Assembly (NCBI GenBank): GCA_029881805.1
Contig: JAOULW010000002.1
Coordinates: 62,001-126,000 of the forward strand
DNA: 64,000 bases
Direction: 5' to 3'
Source: Candidatus Bathyarchaeota archaeon
GTDB taxonomy: Archaea; Thermoproteota; Bathyarchaeia; Bathyarchaeales; Bathycorpusculaceae
The notes under the pieces are model-generated. The model searched no databases and was not told the DNA's origin. It saw nothing but the letters and a program-made list of their open reading frames with translations. The translations under genes were made by a program, and so were the position numbers. Of this stretch, positions 9,433 to 18,133 are shown one piece after another. Positions within the stretch are counted from its first letter, which is position 1. Each line of letters starts with the position of its first letter.

Positions 9433-10137
9433 ATGGAACATGAGCCCGAGTGGAGGGCTAAACTAGCGTTGGCTTGTTATTTTGCCTTGGCCATTGGACT
9501 TTTGATAGGATCTGTCATAGTGGCGTTCGTATTGGTTGGCATGAGAATAGACTACCTAGATTTGCCTTTTCCGCTTGCATTTATATCAACACCCGTCAAT
9601 GAGATTGTTATTCTAGCGGTCACCCTTTTATTCGCCAGTCATAAACGCGCGAGTTTGAAGGAACTGGGGTTAAAAACGGTAAGTTTAAGAATCTTACTGA
9701 TTTTTTCCGTTGCCACAGTGTTCCTTTATCTAACAGGCTTGGGAATTTCTGTTAGTGAAGAAATTGTTTTCGGTCCTGACCCTATGGGAGAACTCTTTGC
9801 GGAGTCGGTGATGCCCAGGGACTTTTTTCAGCTGATTGCCATGATTATTCTATCTTTAGTTCTGGTTGCACCCTGTGAAGAGTTGGCTTTTAGAGGTTTT
9901 ATTCAGAAAGGTTTTGAGAACTCCTTTGGGAAGACAAAGGGTCTGTTGATTGCTTCTGTTTTGTGGGGGCTTTTTCACGGTCTCAATACATTATATGCGA
10001 TTATCCCAGCCTTTGCTGCTGGTTTGATTCTTGGCTACGTTTGGCAGCGGACTGGTGGAAATACTATCGCTTCAGCTTTGATGCATGGAATAAACAACTC
10101 AATATCTTTTGCACTAGCGTATTTTCTTACTGTCTGA
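9433..10137 (+). CDS. CPBP-family intramembrane metalloprotease
   Basis: A 234-residue membrane protein with about seven hydrophobic helices. The CPBP/Abi (CAAX-processing Rce1-like) signatures are present: EELAFRG at about 149-155 with the paired glutamates, FHGLN at about 181-185, and HGINNS near residue 222. The family contains proteases that process prenylated or small membrane peptides; the substrate here is unknown. ATG 9433 is preferred because GGTGGGG lies 8-14 bases upstream; an in-frame TTG at 9391 has no SD. No bacteriocin-like neighbour is seen. Confidence 0.85.
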   Translation: MEHEPEWRAKLALACYFALAIGLLIGSVIVAFVLVGMRIDYLDLPFPLAFISTPVNEIVILAVTLLFASHKRASLKELGLKTVSLRILLIFSVATVFLYLTGLGISVSEEIVFGPDPMGELFAESVMPRDFFQLIAMIILSLVLVAPCEELAFRGFIQKGFENSFGKTKGLLIASVLWGLFHGLNTLYAIIPAFAAGLILGYVWQRTGGNTIASALMHGINNSISFALAYFLTV

Positions 10138-10439
10138 AGACCTCGCGGTGCCTCTCTAAAAAAAGAGTTGCACGGTTGGCGATATCGCTATCGGTCACAT
10201 GAACAAACAATGCCCACCACCGCTTGGTCAGAGGAACTCTGCGAAGAAGCGAGTAAATTTAAGGAGAAATAACAGTGCGGGGGGCATGCATTCATACCAT
10301 GCAGGGAATGTCGCAATTCACCCCATTAGTAAGATTTGAGCTTCTTCTGATCGAAAAAGAGCGACGCATTCGCATATGTATGCTAAGAGTTAATAATAAC
10401 ATTGAAATACAATCGTTGACAATTTTGGAGGTAACCAAG

Positions 10440-10862
10440 ATGGCTAGGACAGAAAAGTGGATTGCTTGCTTGGTAAGCGGACTAAACGAGTATGTTGATG
10501 AAGAGACGCGCATTAAGATACTAGAACAGTGTGGCCGACAATGCCAATCGCAAAGCTTCATCAAGAAGGCAAAAAACATATTCCAGAAATCCAAAAACAT
10601 CGACGAATTCCTTGACAATTTTGAGCAAGTCTACAAACACCTTCACAGAGAAGGAAACAAAATCTACATAACATATCCCAAGTGCTACTGTTCCCAAGTA
10701 AATAAAATCCCCAAAGGGCAGCTCTCAGGAACATATTGCAATTGCTCTCGCGGATGGGCTAAAGCGCTTTTCGAGGGAGCATTAGGAAGACCAGTTGAAG
10801 TTTTGATGGAGGAATCAATAATCAACGGAGACAAACAATGCAAATTCCGAGTAGTCCTCTAA
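10440..10862 (+). CDS. Cysteine-rich conserved protein (DUF6144-like)
   Basis: A 140-residue soluble protein. The start is fixed by GGAGGT at 10427-10432, 7 bases before the ATG. The N-terminal half is helical with a CGRQC pair. The C-terminal half has a CYCSQ...KIPKGQLSGTYCNCSRGWAK block, then FEGALGRPVEV and a final NGDKQCKF segment. The late part resembles the ligand-binding end of V4R/DUF6144-type proteins, where several cysteines could bind a metal or FeS centre. That assignment is from memory and moderate. The gene lies 19 bp before threonine synthase on the same strand, so they are likely co-transcribed. Confidence 0.65.
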   Translation: MARTEKWIACLVSGLNEYVDEETRIKILEQCGRQCQSQSFIKKAKNIFQKSKNIDEFLDNFEQVYKHLHREGNKIYITYPKCYCSQVNKIPKGQLSGTYCNCSRGWAKALFEGALGRPVEVLMEESIINGDKQCKFRVVL

Positions 10863-10881
10863 CGGTTACCAGGTGAAACTC

Positions 10882-12111
10882 ATGTTCACCAACGCAGCTA
10901 AATGCAGCAAATGCGGAGAAATCTATCCGTCCAACAAAATTTTGACAGTATGTACAAAATGTGGCGGAGCGCTATTGCTTCAATGCAATCTTGCACTAGC
11001 CGCTGAGACGATTTCTAAAAAAGCTTTGAAAAAAAGAGAAAACACATTCTGGAAGTTCATAGAGTTCCTTCCTCTCTCATCGCCTGAAAGCATAATTTCG
11101 CTTTGTGAGCCTTATACGCCTGTGTTTCGGCTGCCAAATAGTTGTGATACGACCTTCAAAAATGTGTATTTGAAGGACGATGGGCGGCTTCCTACTGGAA
11201 CGTTTAAAGCTAGAGGAATGGCTGTTGCCGTTTCTAGGCTAAAAGAATTAGGTGTCAAGCGTGTTGCAGTACCGTCCGCTGGAAATGCAGCTGCAGCACT
11301 AGCTGCTTACGGGGCAAAGGCAGGAATGGAAGTGTACGCGTTCATGCCAAAAGACGCGTCTGAAAACATCGTTAAAGAATGCATCTATACGGGAGCCAAA
11401 GTGTATCTAGTCGACGGGTTGATAAACGATGCAGCCGAGGTTGTCAAAAGGTTTAAGGAAAAATACGGATGGTTTGATGCTTCGACCAATAAGCAACCTT
11501 ACCGATTTGAAGGATACAAAGTCATGGCGTTTGAAATTGCGGAACAATTTAATTGGGATCCACCGGACACAATAGTTTTTCCCACTGGCGGAGGAGAGGG
11601 AATTATAGGTCTTTGGAAAGGGTTCAAAGAACTAATTGAGTTGGAATGGACAGACAAAATTCCACGCTTCGTAGTGGTTCAGTCTTCGGGGTGCGCCCCC
11701 ATTGTCGAAGCCTACGAGAAAAATGAAACGGAAATTAAGGAAGCATGGAAAACCGCTCAGACTGTTGCCTCTGGTTTAAGAGTGCCTAAACCATACGCGG
11801 GCTATCTCATACTGCGTGCGATAAGAGAAACCAATGGAATGGCAGTTGCGGTAGATGACAAAGAAATAATCTCCTCAATGAAAGATTTCCTTAGGATGGG
11901 CATATATGCATGTCCTGAAGCCTCCTCTACACTATCATCATTAAGCAAAATCGAAAACGCAGGGATAGTTGACCCGCATGGGAAGATTCTTCTATACTTG
12001 ACTGGGAATGCGATGAAATATTTTGATGTACTTGCTTTAAAAAGCGAAGAGACCCCGGTGCTGAAAAAAGGTGCAGACCCATTGCTAACCATGGGTGCTA
12101 GAATCACATAA
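10882..12111 (+). CDS. thrC: Threonine synthase (PLP, with N-terminal zinc ribbon)
   Basis: Converts O-phosphohomoserine to threonine. The 409-residue protein starts with a CxxC...CxxC ribbon (Cys 8, 11, 24, 27), then a fold-type II PLP enzyme: LPTGTFKARG with PLP-binding Lys near 109, PSAGNAAAAL, and PTGGGEGIIGLW as the phosphate-binding loop. ATG 10882 is chosen since AGGTGA at 10871-10876 is correctly spaced; a GTG at 10873 lies within that SD. Other threonine-synthase-like fold-II enzymes (such as cysteate synthase) cannot be excluded by eye. Confidence 0.85.
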   Translation: MFTNAAKCSKCGEIYPSNKILTVCTKCGGALLLQCNLALAAETISKKALKKRENTFWKFIEFLPLSSPESIISLCEPYTPVFRLPNSCDTTFKNVYLKDDGRLPTGTFKARGMAVAVSRLKELGVKRVAVPSAGNAAAALAAYGAKAGMEVYAFMPKDASENIVKECIYTGAKVYLVDGLINDAAEVVKRFKEKYGWFDASTNKQPYRFEGYKVMAFEIAEQFNWDPPDTIVFPTGGGEGIIGLWKGFKELIELEWTDKIPRFVVVQSSGCAPIVEAYEKNETEIKEAWKTAQTVASGLRVPKPYAGYLILRAIRETNGMAVAVDDKEIISSMKDFLRMGIYACPEASSTLSSLSKIENAGIVDPHGKILLYLTGNAMKYFDVLALKSEETPVLKKGADPLLTMGARIT

Positions 12112-12132
12112 GCCTCAATTTAAGCAAGTTTC

Positions 12133-12564
12133 TCATGTTTTTGGACCGTGCCATGTCCAGTCTGGTACTCGCGCACTTGGAATAGAGTCAGCTCTGGGGA
12201 TGTATGGTTTAATATCGACTATCGGCGACTCAACAAAGGCGTCAAGCTCTTTCACCGTTAGAACACATCCTTCGATTTTCAATAGCTCCACGACGCACAA
12301 ACCTATTGGGTTAGGTCGAGAAGGACTTCGGCAAGCGAAAACACCCGTCTCCACATGGACTTCGTGTTTTCTTGGAAAGACCCTCAGAGTTCGCCTTTCC
12401 TCTTCATTGTCGCGAAGATGAATCCAATAAAGAATAATCAAGTGAGAGAAGCCATCTATGCCTTTGAGTCCAGCGCAGAATTCAGGAAAAATACGTATTT
12501 TGCCCTCTTCTTCTCCAGCTTTTTCAACGACTCCGATGAAGCGTAATTCGCCCTTTACGTCCAT
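12133..12564 (-). CDS. trmO: TrmO-like tRNA N6-threonylcarbamoyladenosine methyltransferase
   Basis: A 143-residue protein of the TsaA/UPF0066/TrmO beta-barrel family, which methylates t6A37 of some tRNAs using SAM. Visible are the N-terminal FIGVVE strand, FSHLIILYWIHL, and the family hallmark FACRSPSRPNPIGL at about residues 76-89. The C-terminus (DIKPYIPRADSIP) also matches the family. The length is typical of the single-domain archaeal form. It is convergent with the threonine synthase gene, with 21 bp between the stops. Confidence 0.9.
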   Translation of the reverse strand: MDVKGELRFIGVVEKAGEEEGKIRIFPEFCAGLKGIDGFSHLIILYWIHLRDNEEERRTLRVFPRKHEVHVETGVFACRSPSRPNPIGLCVVELLKIEGCVLTVKELDAFVESPIVDIKPYIPRADSIPSARVPDWTWHGPKT

Positions 12565-12796
12565 ATAATCATCCTTGACCCTTAATTGTTGTATCTACCT
12601 TATTTTTCTGCGCTTTTAGAAACTTACTTTCCACATTTTTGAAGATTTTTATCTTCAATCAAGTAAGTTAACAGCGTTCTCTCTTGAAGAAATGGAAGTT
12701 TTACATGATTCAATGTTGATTTTTAATTCTGTTTGTAAATTCATAAGAGTTTTAATGTTTCAGAGTTAAGATACTTAATTGCAAGGTGGAATTGCG

Positions 12797-13015
12797 TTGA
12801 ACGCACAAATTCTTCAAGCTTGCAAAGAATTAATTGATGACGCAAAAATGGGCTGCGCTGACCTAGTTTTTAAAGAAATATGCCTAGAAATTTTGTCTAG
12901 AGCACGCCAAGTCTTGACAGAAAAGCAGTTTAAGCAGCTGGTTACTTATGCTTCCGTGAAAATGAAAGAGAAAATTCCTTTCGAACTACAGCAAGAGTTG
13001 ATGGCGCCTAGGTAG
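12797..13015 (+). CDS. Small hypothetical protein (helical)
   Basis: A 72-residue protein of unknown function, predicted helical, with two spaced cysteines near the N-terminus. TTG 12797 is favoured because AAGGTGGA lies about 6 bases upstream; an alternative TTG at 12779 would place the SD inside the gene. Reasonable archaeal codon use and the SD argue that it is real. No domain is recognised and no operon partner is evident. Confidence 0.5.
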   Translation: MNAQILQACKELIDDAKMGCADLVFKEICLEILSRARQVLTEKQFKQLVTYASVKMKEKIPFELQQELMAPR

Positions 13016-13128
13016 AATATAAAATCAGAAGTTTATGTTATACCATTCTCGGGACAATAATCCTTCAAGGACAACGCAACACCCAAAATAATTCCACCTT
13101 GCACCGTCTATTTTTTTGACTATCTCCC

Positions 13129-13617
13129 TTAGCCGAGCTTGTAGCCTATCTTGCGGAGAAACTCTTTCCTCGCTCTCGTATCCTCCTCAGTTTCTATTCC
13201 CTTGCTGCTTAATCCATCAACAACGCCTAGGATCCCTCTACCTTGCTCAGTCTCTATGACTATGACTTCTAAAGGGTTTGCGGTGGCAGCATAGATTGTG
13301 CAGACTTCAGGCACTTTCTTAATCTTGTCTAACACATTTATGGGATAAGCATTTCTGAGGAAGACTATGAAGCTGTGACCGCAAGCAATTTCGAAGGCTT
13401 TTTCCGATGCTAAGCATCTCAATTCGCTATCATTTCCTTCTTGTCTCACTAGGCATGGGCCAGAGCTTTCGCAGAAGCCGATGCCAAATTTTATGTTTGG
13501 AACAGCATTTACCAAGGCCTCATAAAGGTCTTCAACGGTTTTTATGAAATGTGCCATACCCAGAATCACGTTACAATCGGTTGGCACTTCAATTTTTACT
13601 GTTTTGAACTCAAGCAT
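13129..13617 (-). CDS. Adenosine-specific kinase family protein
   Basis: A 162-residue protein matching the adenosine-specific kinase family (PF04008, known from the Pyrobaculum structure PAE2307). Visible conserved segments are the N-terminal [19 protein letters not shown], then [17 protein letters not shown], a [17 protein letters not shown] stretch, [15 protein letters not shown] and RGILGVVDG. The family binds adenosine or AMP; its physiological role is poorly defined. It lies 38 bp downstream of the MFS gene on the same strand, so the two may form an operon. Confidence 0.9.
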   Translation of the reverse strand: MLEFKTVKIEVPTDCNVILGMAHFIKTVEDLYEALVNAVPNIKFGIGFCESSGPCLVRQEGNDSELRCLASEKAFEIACGHSFIVFLRNAYPINVLDKIKKVPEVCTIYAATANPLEVIVIETEQGRGILGVVDGLSSKGIETEEDTRARKEFLRKIGYKLG

Positions 13618-13655
13618 TTTGAATACCTGTGAAAATTTCTAGTGTGAACTTGTTT

Positions 13656-14948
13656 TTAAGATTTGGTCGACTTTGCACTCAGCTTTGCAACCTTTAGGGC
13701 AAACACTATTGTGCCAATCGCTACGATTCCTGAGGAAATGTAGAAAGTGTTTACATATGCTCTGGCGAGTGGTATGCCAAAGTTCCGGGTCTGAATGTCC
13801 GTAAGCGGTCCGCCCACGAGAAACCCAGCTGGACCCCAGCCTAAAGCCATCACAGTATTGTATCTGCCGAAAAGCCGACCTCTTCTATTTTCGGCTATTA
13901 TGTCTCCAGCAAATGCGAATCCAACAGTCTGCATCATCCAGAAAGCCACGCCGTTAAATCCGTAAGCTAAGGCCATGGTGGACACGTTATACATTGAACC
14001 GTAAAGCAGAGGTGTCAGTATTGCCAGGCCGAGCCCAGTGAAAATAACCTTGATTCTTCCAATTTTGTCAGCAAGCCATCCGCATGACAGGCTCGTCAAC
14101 ATTCCGCCAAGAGTCCATGCTGTTAATATGAAGCTCCTTTCTGGGTCACTTGCATTCAATCCTTCCTGATGTTCAAGGAACAATAGGAAAACCTGATTTA
14201 TGCAGGCAGCTCCGATGACTATTATGATGAGCGAGATGAGAAACCATTTGTAGATTTCCTCGTTGTTGCTTGCAGAACTCTTTTCTAACGTAGCTTTGGA
14301 CATCGCTTTTCCGGCTTTCATGTTGACTTTCTGTCTAAACCTTGAAGTTGCCCACATTATTGCTGCGCTTGCAAATAACATTGCTATGACTATGTAAAAT
14401 ATCGTTCCTTGTCGAAATCCTTCGCCGCCATTGTAAAGGAAACCAGCAAAAAATATCCCAATCATTCTGCCCAGTGAGGCTATGAAATTAAGTGCGCCAA
14501 CTATGCCGCCACGCGTTTTGCTTGTAGTAACATCTGTCAACAATGCCGCCCACCCAACGTCTGACATAGACCAGAAGAATTCGAGAAACGAGAGACCACC
14601 AACTATCGCCAATCCTGCGGAGAGGCTTGCTTGCATGTCTAGTAGGGATCTGTGAATTAGAAAAACAATGAAGTACGCAATTGCAGCTATGGATTCGCCT
14701 GCAATTATCAGTTTTGCCCTAGACTTGTAGCGATCTGCGATTTTTCCCCACAACAGATTTTGACCCAGTGACGAAGCTATCATATTAAGCGTACCAAGCA
14801 ATGTTGTTAGAGTCACGAAAGGCATTAGCTTGAAAAGGTAGTTTATCATGAAAGTGTAGAAGATTCCTCTTCTGACGAAAGATAGGAATTGGAATAAACT
14901 GAGGTTTAGAAATATGCTCTTTCCAATTGTTGGAAGCCTTATATTCAA
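13656..14948 (-). CDS. Major facilitator superfamily transporter
   Basis: A 430-residue membrane protein with about 12 hydrophobic helices and a basic central loop near residues 205-225. A GKIADRYKSRAKL segment near residue 70 and GWLADKIGRIKV near 290 are the paired MFS loop 2-3 and 8-9 signatures. The substrate cannot be predicted; the drug/sugar MFS class fits best. It is upstream of the adenosine-specific kinase gene on the same strand. Confidence 0.88.
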   Translation of the reverse strand: MNIRLPTIGKSIFLNLSLFQFLSFVRRGIFYTFMINYLFKLMPFVTLTTLLGTLNMIASSLGQNLLWGKIADRYKSRAKLIIAGESIAAIAYFIVFLIHRSLLDMQASLSAGLAIVGGLSFLEFFWSMSDVGWAALLTDVTTSKTRGGIVGALNFIASLGRMIGIFFAGFLYNGGEGFRQGTIFYIVIAMLFASAAIMWATSRFRQKVNMKAGKAMSKATLEKSSASNNEEIYKWFLISLIIIVIGAACINQVFLLFLEHQEGLNASDPERSFILTAWTLGGMLTSLSCGWLADKIGRIKVIFTGLGLAILTPLLYGSMYNVSTMALAYGFNGVAFWMMQTVGFAFAGDIIAENRRGRLFGRYNTVMALGWGPAGFLVGGPLTDIQTRNFGIPLARAYVNTFYISSGIVAIGTIVFALKVAKLSAKSTKS

Positions 14949-15109
14949 TTTATCTGCATCCGTTTGGAGCCTAAACTACAAGCATTTGGTCCTCTAAAGC
15001 ATTTTTGCTGCTTTTTTGACATATCACATCATCAATTATATTGAAAAGGCAAAGTTAGATTTTTTTGTAGGCAAGTTTTATAAGCGACTAGGTCGTGGAT
15101 AGTTGCATC

Positions 15110-15131
15110 GTGCAAAAATCGCTTTTTGCAC
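15110..15131 (+). promoter_or_regulatory. Leader hairpin upstream of small CxxC protein
   Basis: GTGCAAAAA and TTTTTGCAC form a perfect 9-bp stem around a TCGC loop. A TATA-like GTTTTATAAGC lies at about 15075-15085 and the SD AAGGAG begins at 15141, so the stem would sit in the 5' untranslated leader. It could be a regulatory hairpin or an operator; which is unknown. Confidence 0.5.
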
Positions 15132-15158
15132 ATAAAGTGTAAGGAGTTGAAATAGTAG

Positions 15159-15299
15159 ATGTCTGAGAGAGATATGCATAAGGCAGTTTGTGCTGATTGT
15201 GGTAAGGAATGTGAAGTTCCCTTCAAACCTGACCCGAGCAGGCCTGTTTACTGCCGAGAATGCTGGTCAAAAAGAAGAGGCCAACGAAGACGATATTAG
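15159..15299 (+). CDS. CxxC-x17-CxxC zinc-binding small protein, copy 1
   Basis: A 46-residue protein with CADC near the N-terminus and CREC 17 residues later, separated by an EVPFKPDPSRPVY stretch, then a basic KRR tail. This is the CxxC-x17-CxxC zinc-ribbon family common in archaea and some bacteria; a nucleic-acid-binding role is plausible but unproven. AAGGAGTTGA at 15141-15150 lies upstream of the ATG. A paralogue with nearly the same core occurs on the minus strand at 53334-53471 with the same SD word at the same distance. Confidence 0.8.
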   Translation: MSERDMHKAVCADCGKECEVPFKPDPSRPVYCRECWSKRRGQRRRY

Positions 15300-15887
15300 A
15301 TTGATCTAACAACGTCGACTAAAGACCAGATTTTCCGAATTTTTTCTGCCTTAGTGTAAACGTTGCGAATTGTTAATTTTGCTGCGGTGGCTAGATGGGA
15401 AGAAAGAGGAAGCCTAAAAGACTATGAGGTAGCTCTTTTTGGATCATTAATTATAGAGACTATGGCGAATTCAATTCTTTCGGAATAAATAAATTCTTTT
15501 TTGGTTTTTTCTCTCATTCGCAGATTCCCACGAAGTATATATCGCATATCTTAATAAACTGGTTATTTCGGTTTTCGATATATGTCGAAAAATGGAACCT
15601 AGGTCCGCGTTTTGTAGTTTCTTTTACGTCAAATCTTGTTATCTTGATTAGACTTGTTTTCTTTGTGAAGAGAGAAAGGAGAGAGGGTTCGGCCTAGATG
15701 GTTTCGAATTCACTTTTTTTCTCCCTCCTCCTTTTCTGTTTTTTCCTTTCAGTTATCGCAGCTTAACTGTTCTTAGTAAAGGCGTTCACTTTTGCACAAT
15801 CTTGGAGCTTACTTGACTTTTCTTCGGGACATTTGTTATATTGGTGAAATCAGATTCGAAAAACAAAAAGTGAGGGAAGCAAGTAGG
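15300..15887. other. Intergenic region, pyrimidine-rich
   Basis: Nearly 590 bp without a convincing gene. A purine-rich run near 15668-15687 and a pyrimidine-rich run near 15710-15750 are roughly complementary and could fold, or the T-rich part could act as a terminator for convergent transcripts. No tRNA, repeat array or SD-led open frame was seen. Confidence 0.3.
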
Positions 15888-16646
15888 CTAGAGTGAATGT
15901 CTTCTCTTGTGGGTTGCAATTGCAATTAGCGTTGCTATCAAGAATAGTGATAGAATGCCGAGTGACGAGAACTCTGGTATCACATGATACTGATACGTGT
16001 ATCCCATTTCCACAGTTGTAATAGCATTGCGAACGTTGTCTTCGGCCATAATCGCGTATGTCACGTTTGTGCAGTATGGAAATGCTGGTATAGGGGTCGT
16101 GGTTTTCCAAATGTTTCCTTCAATGTTTGCCATCTCTACGGTTGTCCAGGTTGTGTTGTCATTAGGATAAGCGTAATAGTATAGAACCACTTGCCTTACT
16201 CCGCTTACTTCATCAGTGACTGTGGCGTTGACTTCGACCTCGTCTTCTTGTGAGACGTTGTCTGCTGGTGGCGTTTGAGATACGTCAGTTATGTTTGGGG
16301 GAGTGGTGTCAACTGCGAAATTAACAATTTCTGATGCGCCTATGGCTCCACATTTGTCTCTAGCGTACACAATAACACAATGTGCTCCGTCTTCCAGATC
16401 GGTCAGAGTCACGTTTCCAGGAATCGTAACGTTTTCTTGCTCATCTAAAGAGTAGCCGATCCATGAAGTTGCTCTATTGACAGTGAAGCACAACGGAACG
16501 GAATCTGTGGAATATATCATATTTGTCGGTGACAATATCTCAATCACAAACGGCGTCCCACAACCGTTCACGTAACTGATTGCACTAGTCGCACAGATTG
16601 CAATAATCAACACTAAGAAAACCCTATGTTGAATATTTACCTTCAT
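15888..16646 (-). CDS. Secreted surface protein with Ig-like domains and PEF-CTERM-like tail
   Basis: A 252-residue protein with a signal peptide (basic start, hydrophobic stretch to about residue 28), two beta-rich Ig/bacterial-type domains (a DTTPPNITDVSQTPPADN segment near 113-130 is a typical linker start) and a C-terminal IPEFSS motif followed by a hydrophobic helix and a basic KRRHS end. The tail resembles archaeal PEF-CTERM sorting signals recognised by archaeosortases. The same tail is found on the protein at 53660-55153. The protein probably sits on the cell surface; ligand and role are unknown. Confidence 0.75.
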   Translation of the reverse strand: MKVNIQHRVFLVLIIAICATSAISYVNGCGTPFVIEILSPTNMIYSTDSVPLCFTVNRATSWIGYSLDEQENVTIPGNVTLTDLEDGAHCVIVYARDKCGAIGASEIVNFAVDTTPPNITDVSQTPPADNVSQEDEVEVNATVTDEVSGVRQVVLYYYAYPNDNTTWTTVEMANIEGNIWKTTTPIPAFPYCTNVTYAIMAEDNVRNAITTVEMGYTYQYHVIPEFSSLGILSLFLIATLIAIATHKRRHSL

Positions 16647-16792
16647 CCTTTCAGCCTCATGCTATACTGGAAAACGTGCGTTTTTAAGGGATGTTCTTGA
16701 AAAAATCATATTACGATTAAGGAAAGCCTTGTACATAAAAACCGAAAGCTCTAAATTTCTTACCGTCCGTTCTTTTTTGAACGAAAAGTCTT

Positions 16793-16867
16793 GGGCCGGT
16801 AGTTCAGTTTGGTATGAACGCCTGACTTGCACTCAGGAGGCCGGGGGTTCAAATCCCCCCCGGTCCA
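16793..16867 (+). tRNA. tRNA-Ala (anticodon TGC)
   Basis: A full cloverleaf can be drawn: acceptor GGGCCGG with CCGGTCC (one G-T pair), D arm, anticodon stem CCTGA/TCAGG with loop CTTGCAC giving anticodon TGC, and T arm GGGGG-TTCAAAT-CCCCC. The discriminator base is A at 16867 and CCA is not encoded. A TATA-like CTCTAAATTTCTT lies about 40 bases upstream. No intron is seen. Confidence 0.95.
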
Positions 16868-17524
16868 CTTAACTTCTTACTAGAGACATGAGCTCTTGGA
16901 TTTCAATTGAAGTAATGCGTATTCAAGAGTGTGCGGTTATGCATGCTGTATCAAGTGACTATTTTGTTGGTCAGTTTAAAAGAAACCGTCAGACATATAA
17001 TATTAAGTTTGGTTAACTTATATCAGTGATTGAGGAGAGTGGCTTGGAAATTTTTGTCTTCTCCCCTTCTCCATAAGGCAGATCTGCCATTCTCCTCATG
17101 AAAAACCTTGTAGAGCTAAACCACTTATAGTTTATGGAAGAATCTTCTATCGAGTTGCATTAGATTCTACTGAAGATTAATCTAAGCAGATTCAGTTAAA
17201 ACATCGTATTCGTGAATAGAGTTAAATGTGACAAACAGTGTGTTGAGAAAATTCAATCGCGATTATACTTTTGGTACTGACTTTAGTTGTCATTTTCTAT
17301 TTGTTATACTAGTCAAAGTCTTAGCATTCATAGTGGTGTACACTGTGAAGTCAGGTAAAAAAGGGGCAAGAGCACAAACTCTTCATTGTTCTGGTCTGTT
17401 TGCAGCAGCTCCAAAGTAGCCAAGCTTACAAGGCCGCTGAAACACAGGGACATAGAAATTGCTGAGTAGACTGATTACTTAGGGCGCTTTATGAAAACGT
17501 GGTAGTTCTCTGGATTGAAACATA
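16868..17524. other. Long intergenic region with hairpin candidate
   Basis: Some 650 bp after tRNA-Ala contain no convincing protein gene; a 63-codon frame near 17228-17419 lacks an SD and any family resemblance. The region holds a long-range inverted repeat (17031-17098) and a GGAAGAATCTTC word at about 17134-17146 that matches the promoter-like P repeat found in the 52-61 kb zone. Confidence 0.35.
17031..17098. ncRNA. Candidate structured RNA / inverted repeat
   Basis: TGAGGAGAGTGG at 17031-17042 pairs with CCATTCTCCTCA at 17087-17098 (12 bp with one wobble). The 3' arm overlaps a perfect 12-bp palindrome GGCAGATCTGCC at 17077-17088, so two alternative folds exist. This could be an untranslated leader, small RNA or DNA operator; there is no family match. 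Confidence 0.3.
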
Positions 17525-17986
17525 ATGTTTTTGTTAAAGGATTTTAAGATAACTTTGCCTGAGATACGACATGTTCGAGGGGATATGATTATGCCAATAA
17601 GATATTATGAAGCCTCTGACGTCAAGAAATGCGTCGATGATATTGCTGCTAACCTAGACCTTTTCCACGTCGTGCCACAGTTTGTCTTTTGCATTAGAAG
17701 TAGGGGCTCTAAATCTAAGCGAACAATTGCCCGCATTCATGGCTTAGGCAGAATCTGGCAGGAGGCTCTTAATCTTCCACCATCATACATAATCGAGGTC
17801 ATTTCTGAACGCTATGATGGACTACCTGAAGAAGAAAAAGAGAAGACCCTAATTCACGAACTTCTACATATTCCCCATGGCTTTTCAGGGGGCTTTCGCC
17901 CGCATAGGGGATACGTGGACAGAAAGACTGTGGAACAACTGTATAGGAAATTGCAAAGAAACAGAAGTCAAGACTTTAATTCATAA
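17525..17986 (+). CDS. Putative phage-type metallopeptidase
   Basis: A 153-residue protein whose HELLHIPHGFSGGFRPH segment at about 116-132 gives an HExxH zinc site with a further His, as in the putative phage metallopeptidase family. A central IARIHGLGRIWQEAL segment also fits that family. The start could be ATG 17525 or internal ATGs at about 17585 and 17591. It stands alone upstream of topoisomerase IB. The function of archaeal members is unknown; SprT-like proteolysis is a possible analogy. Confidence 0.7.
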   Translation: MFLLKDFKITLPEIRHVRGDMIMPIRYYEASDVKKCVDDIAANLDLFHVVPQFVFCIRSRGSKSKRTIARIHGLGRIWQEALNLPPSYIIEVISERYDGLPEEEKEKTLIHELLHIPHGFSGGFRPHRGYVDRKTVEQLYRKLQRNRSQDFNS

Positions 17987-18133
17987 CGCACTTAAAAGAC
18001 AATGACGTTTGGCTTGAATAAGACTGATTTCGAGAAACTTTAGTCAAAGTTTTTAAGGAAGTAAGAAGTAAAAAAAAGGAAACTTGACGCGGTATTTGGC
18101 GCGTTCTTCACAAGTGTTGATTGGGTCGATCTA

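Noticed and set aside
17228-17419. 63-codon frame after tRNA-Ala
   Set aside because: No SD and no family resemblance; partly hydrophobic by chance in AT-rich DNA.
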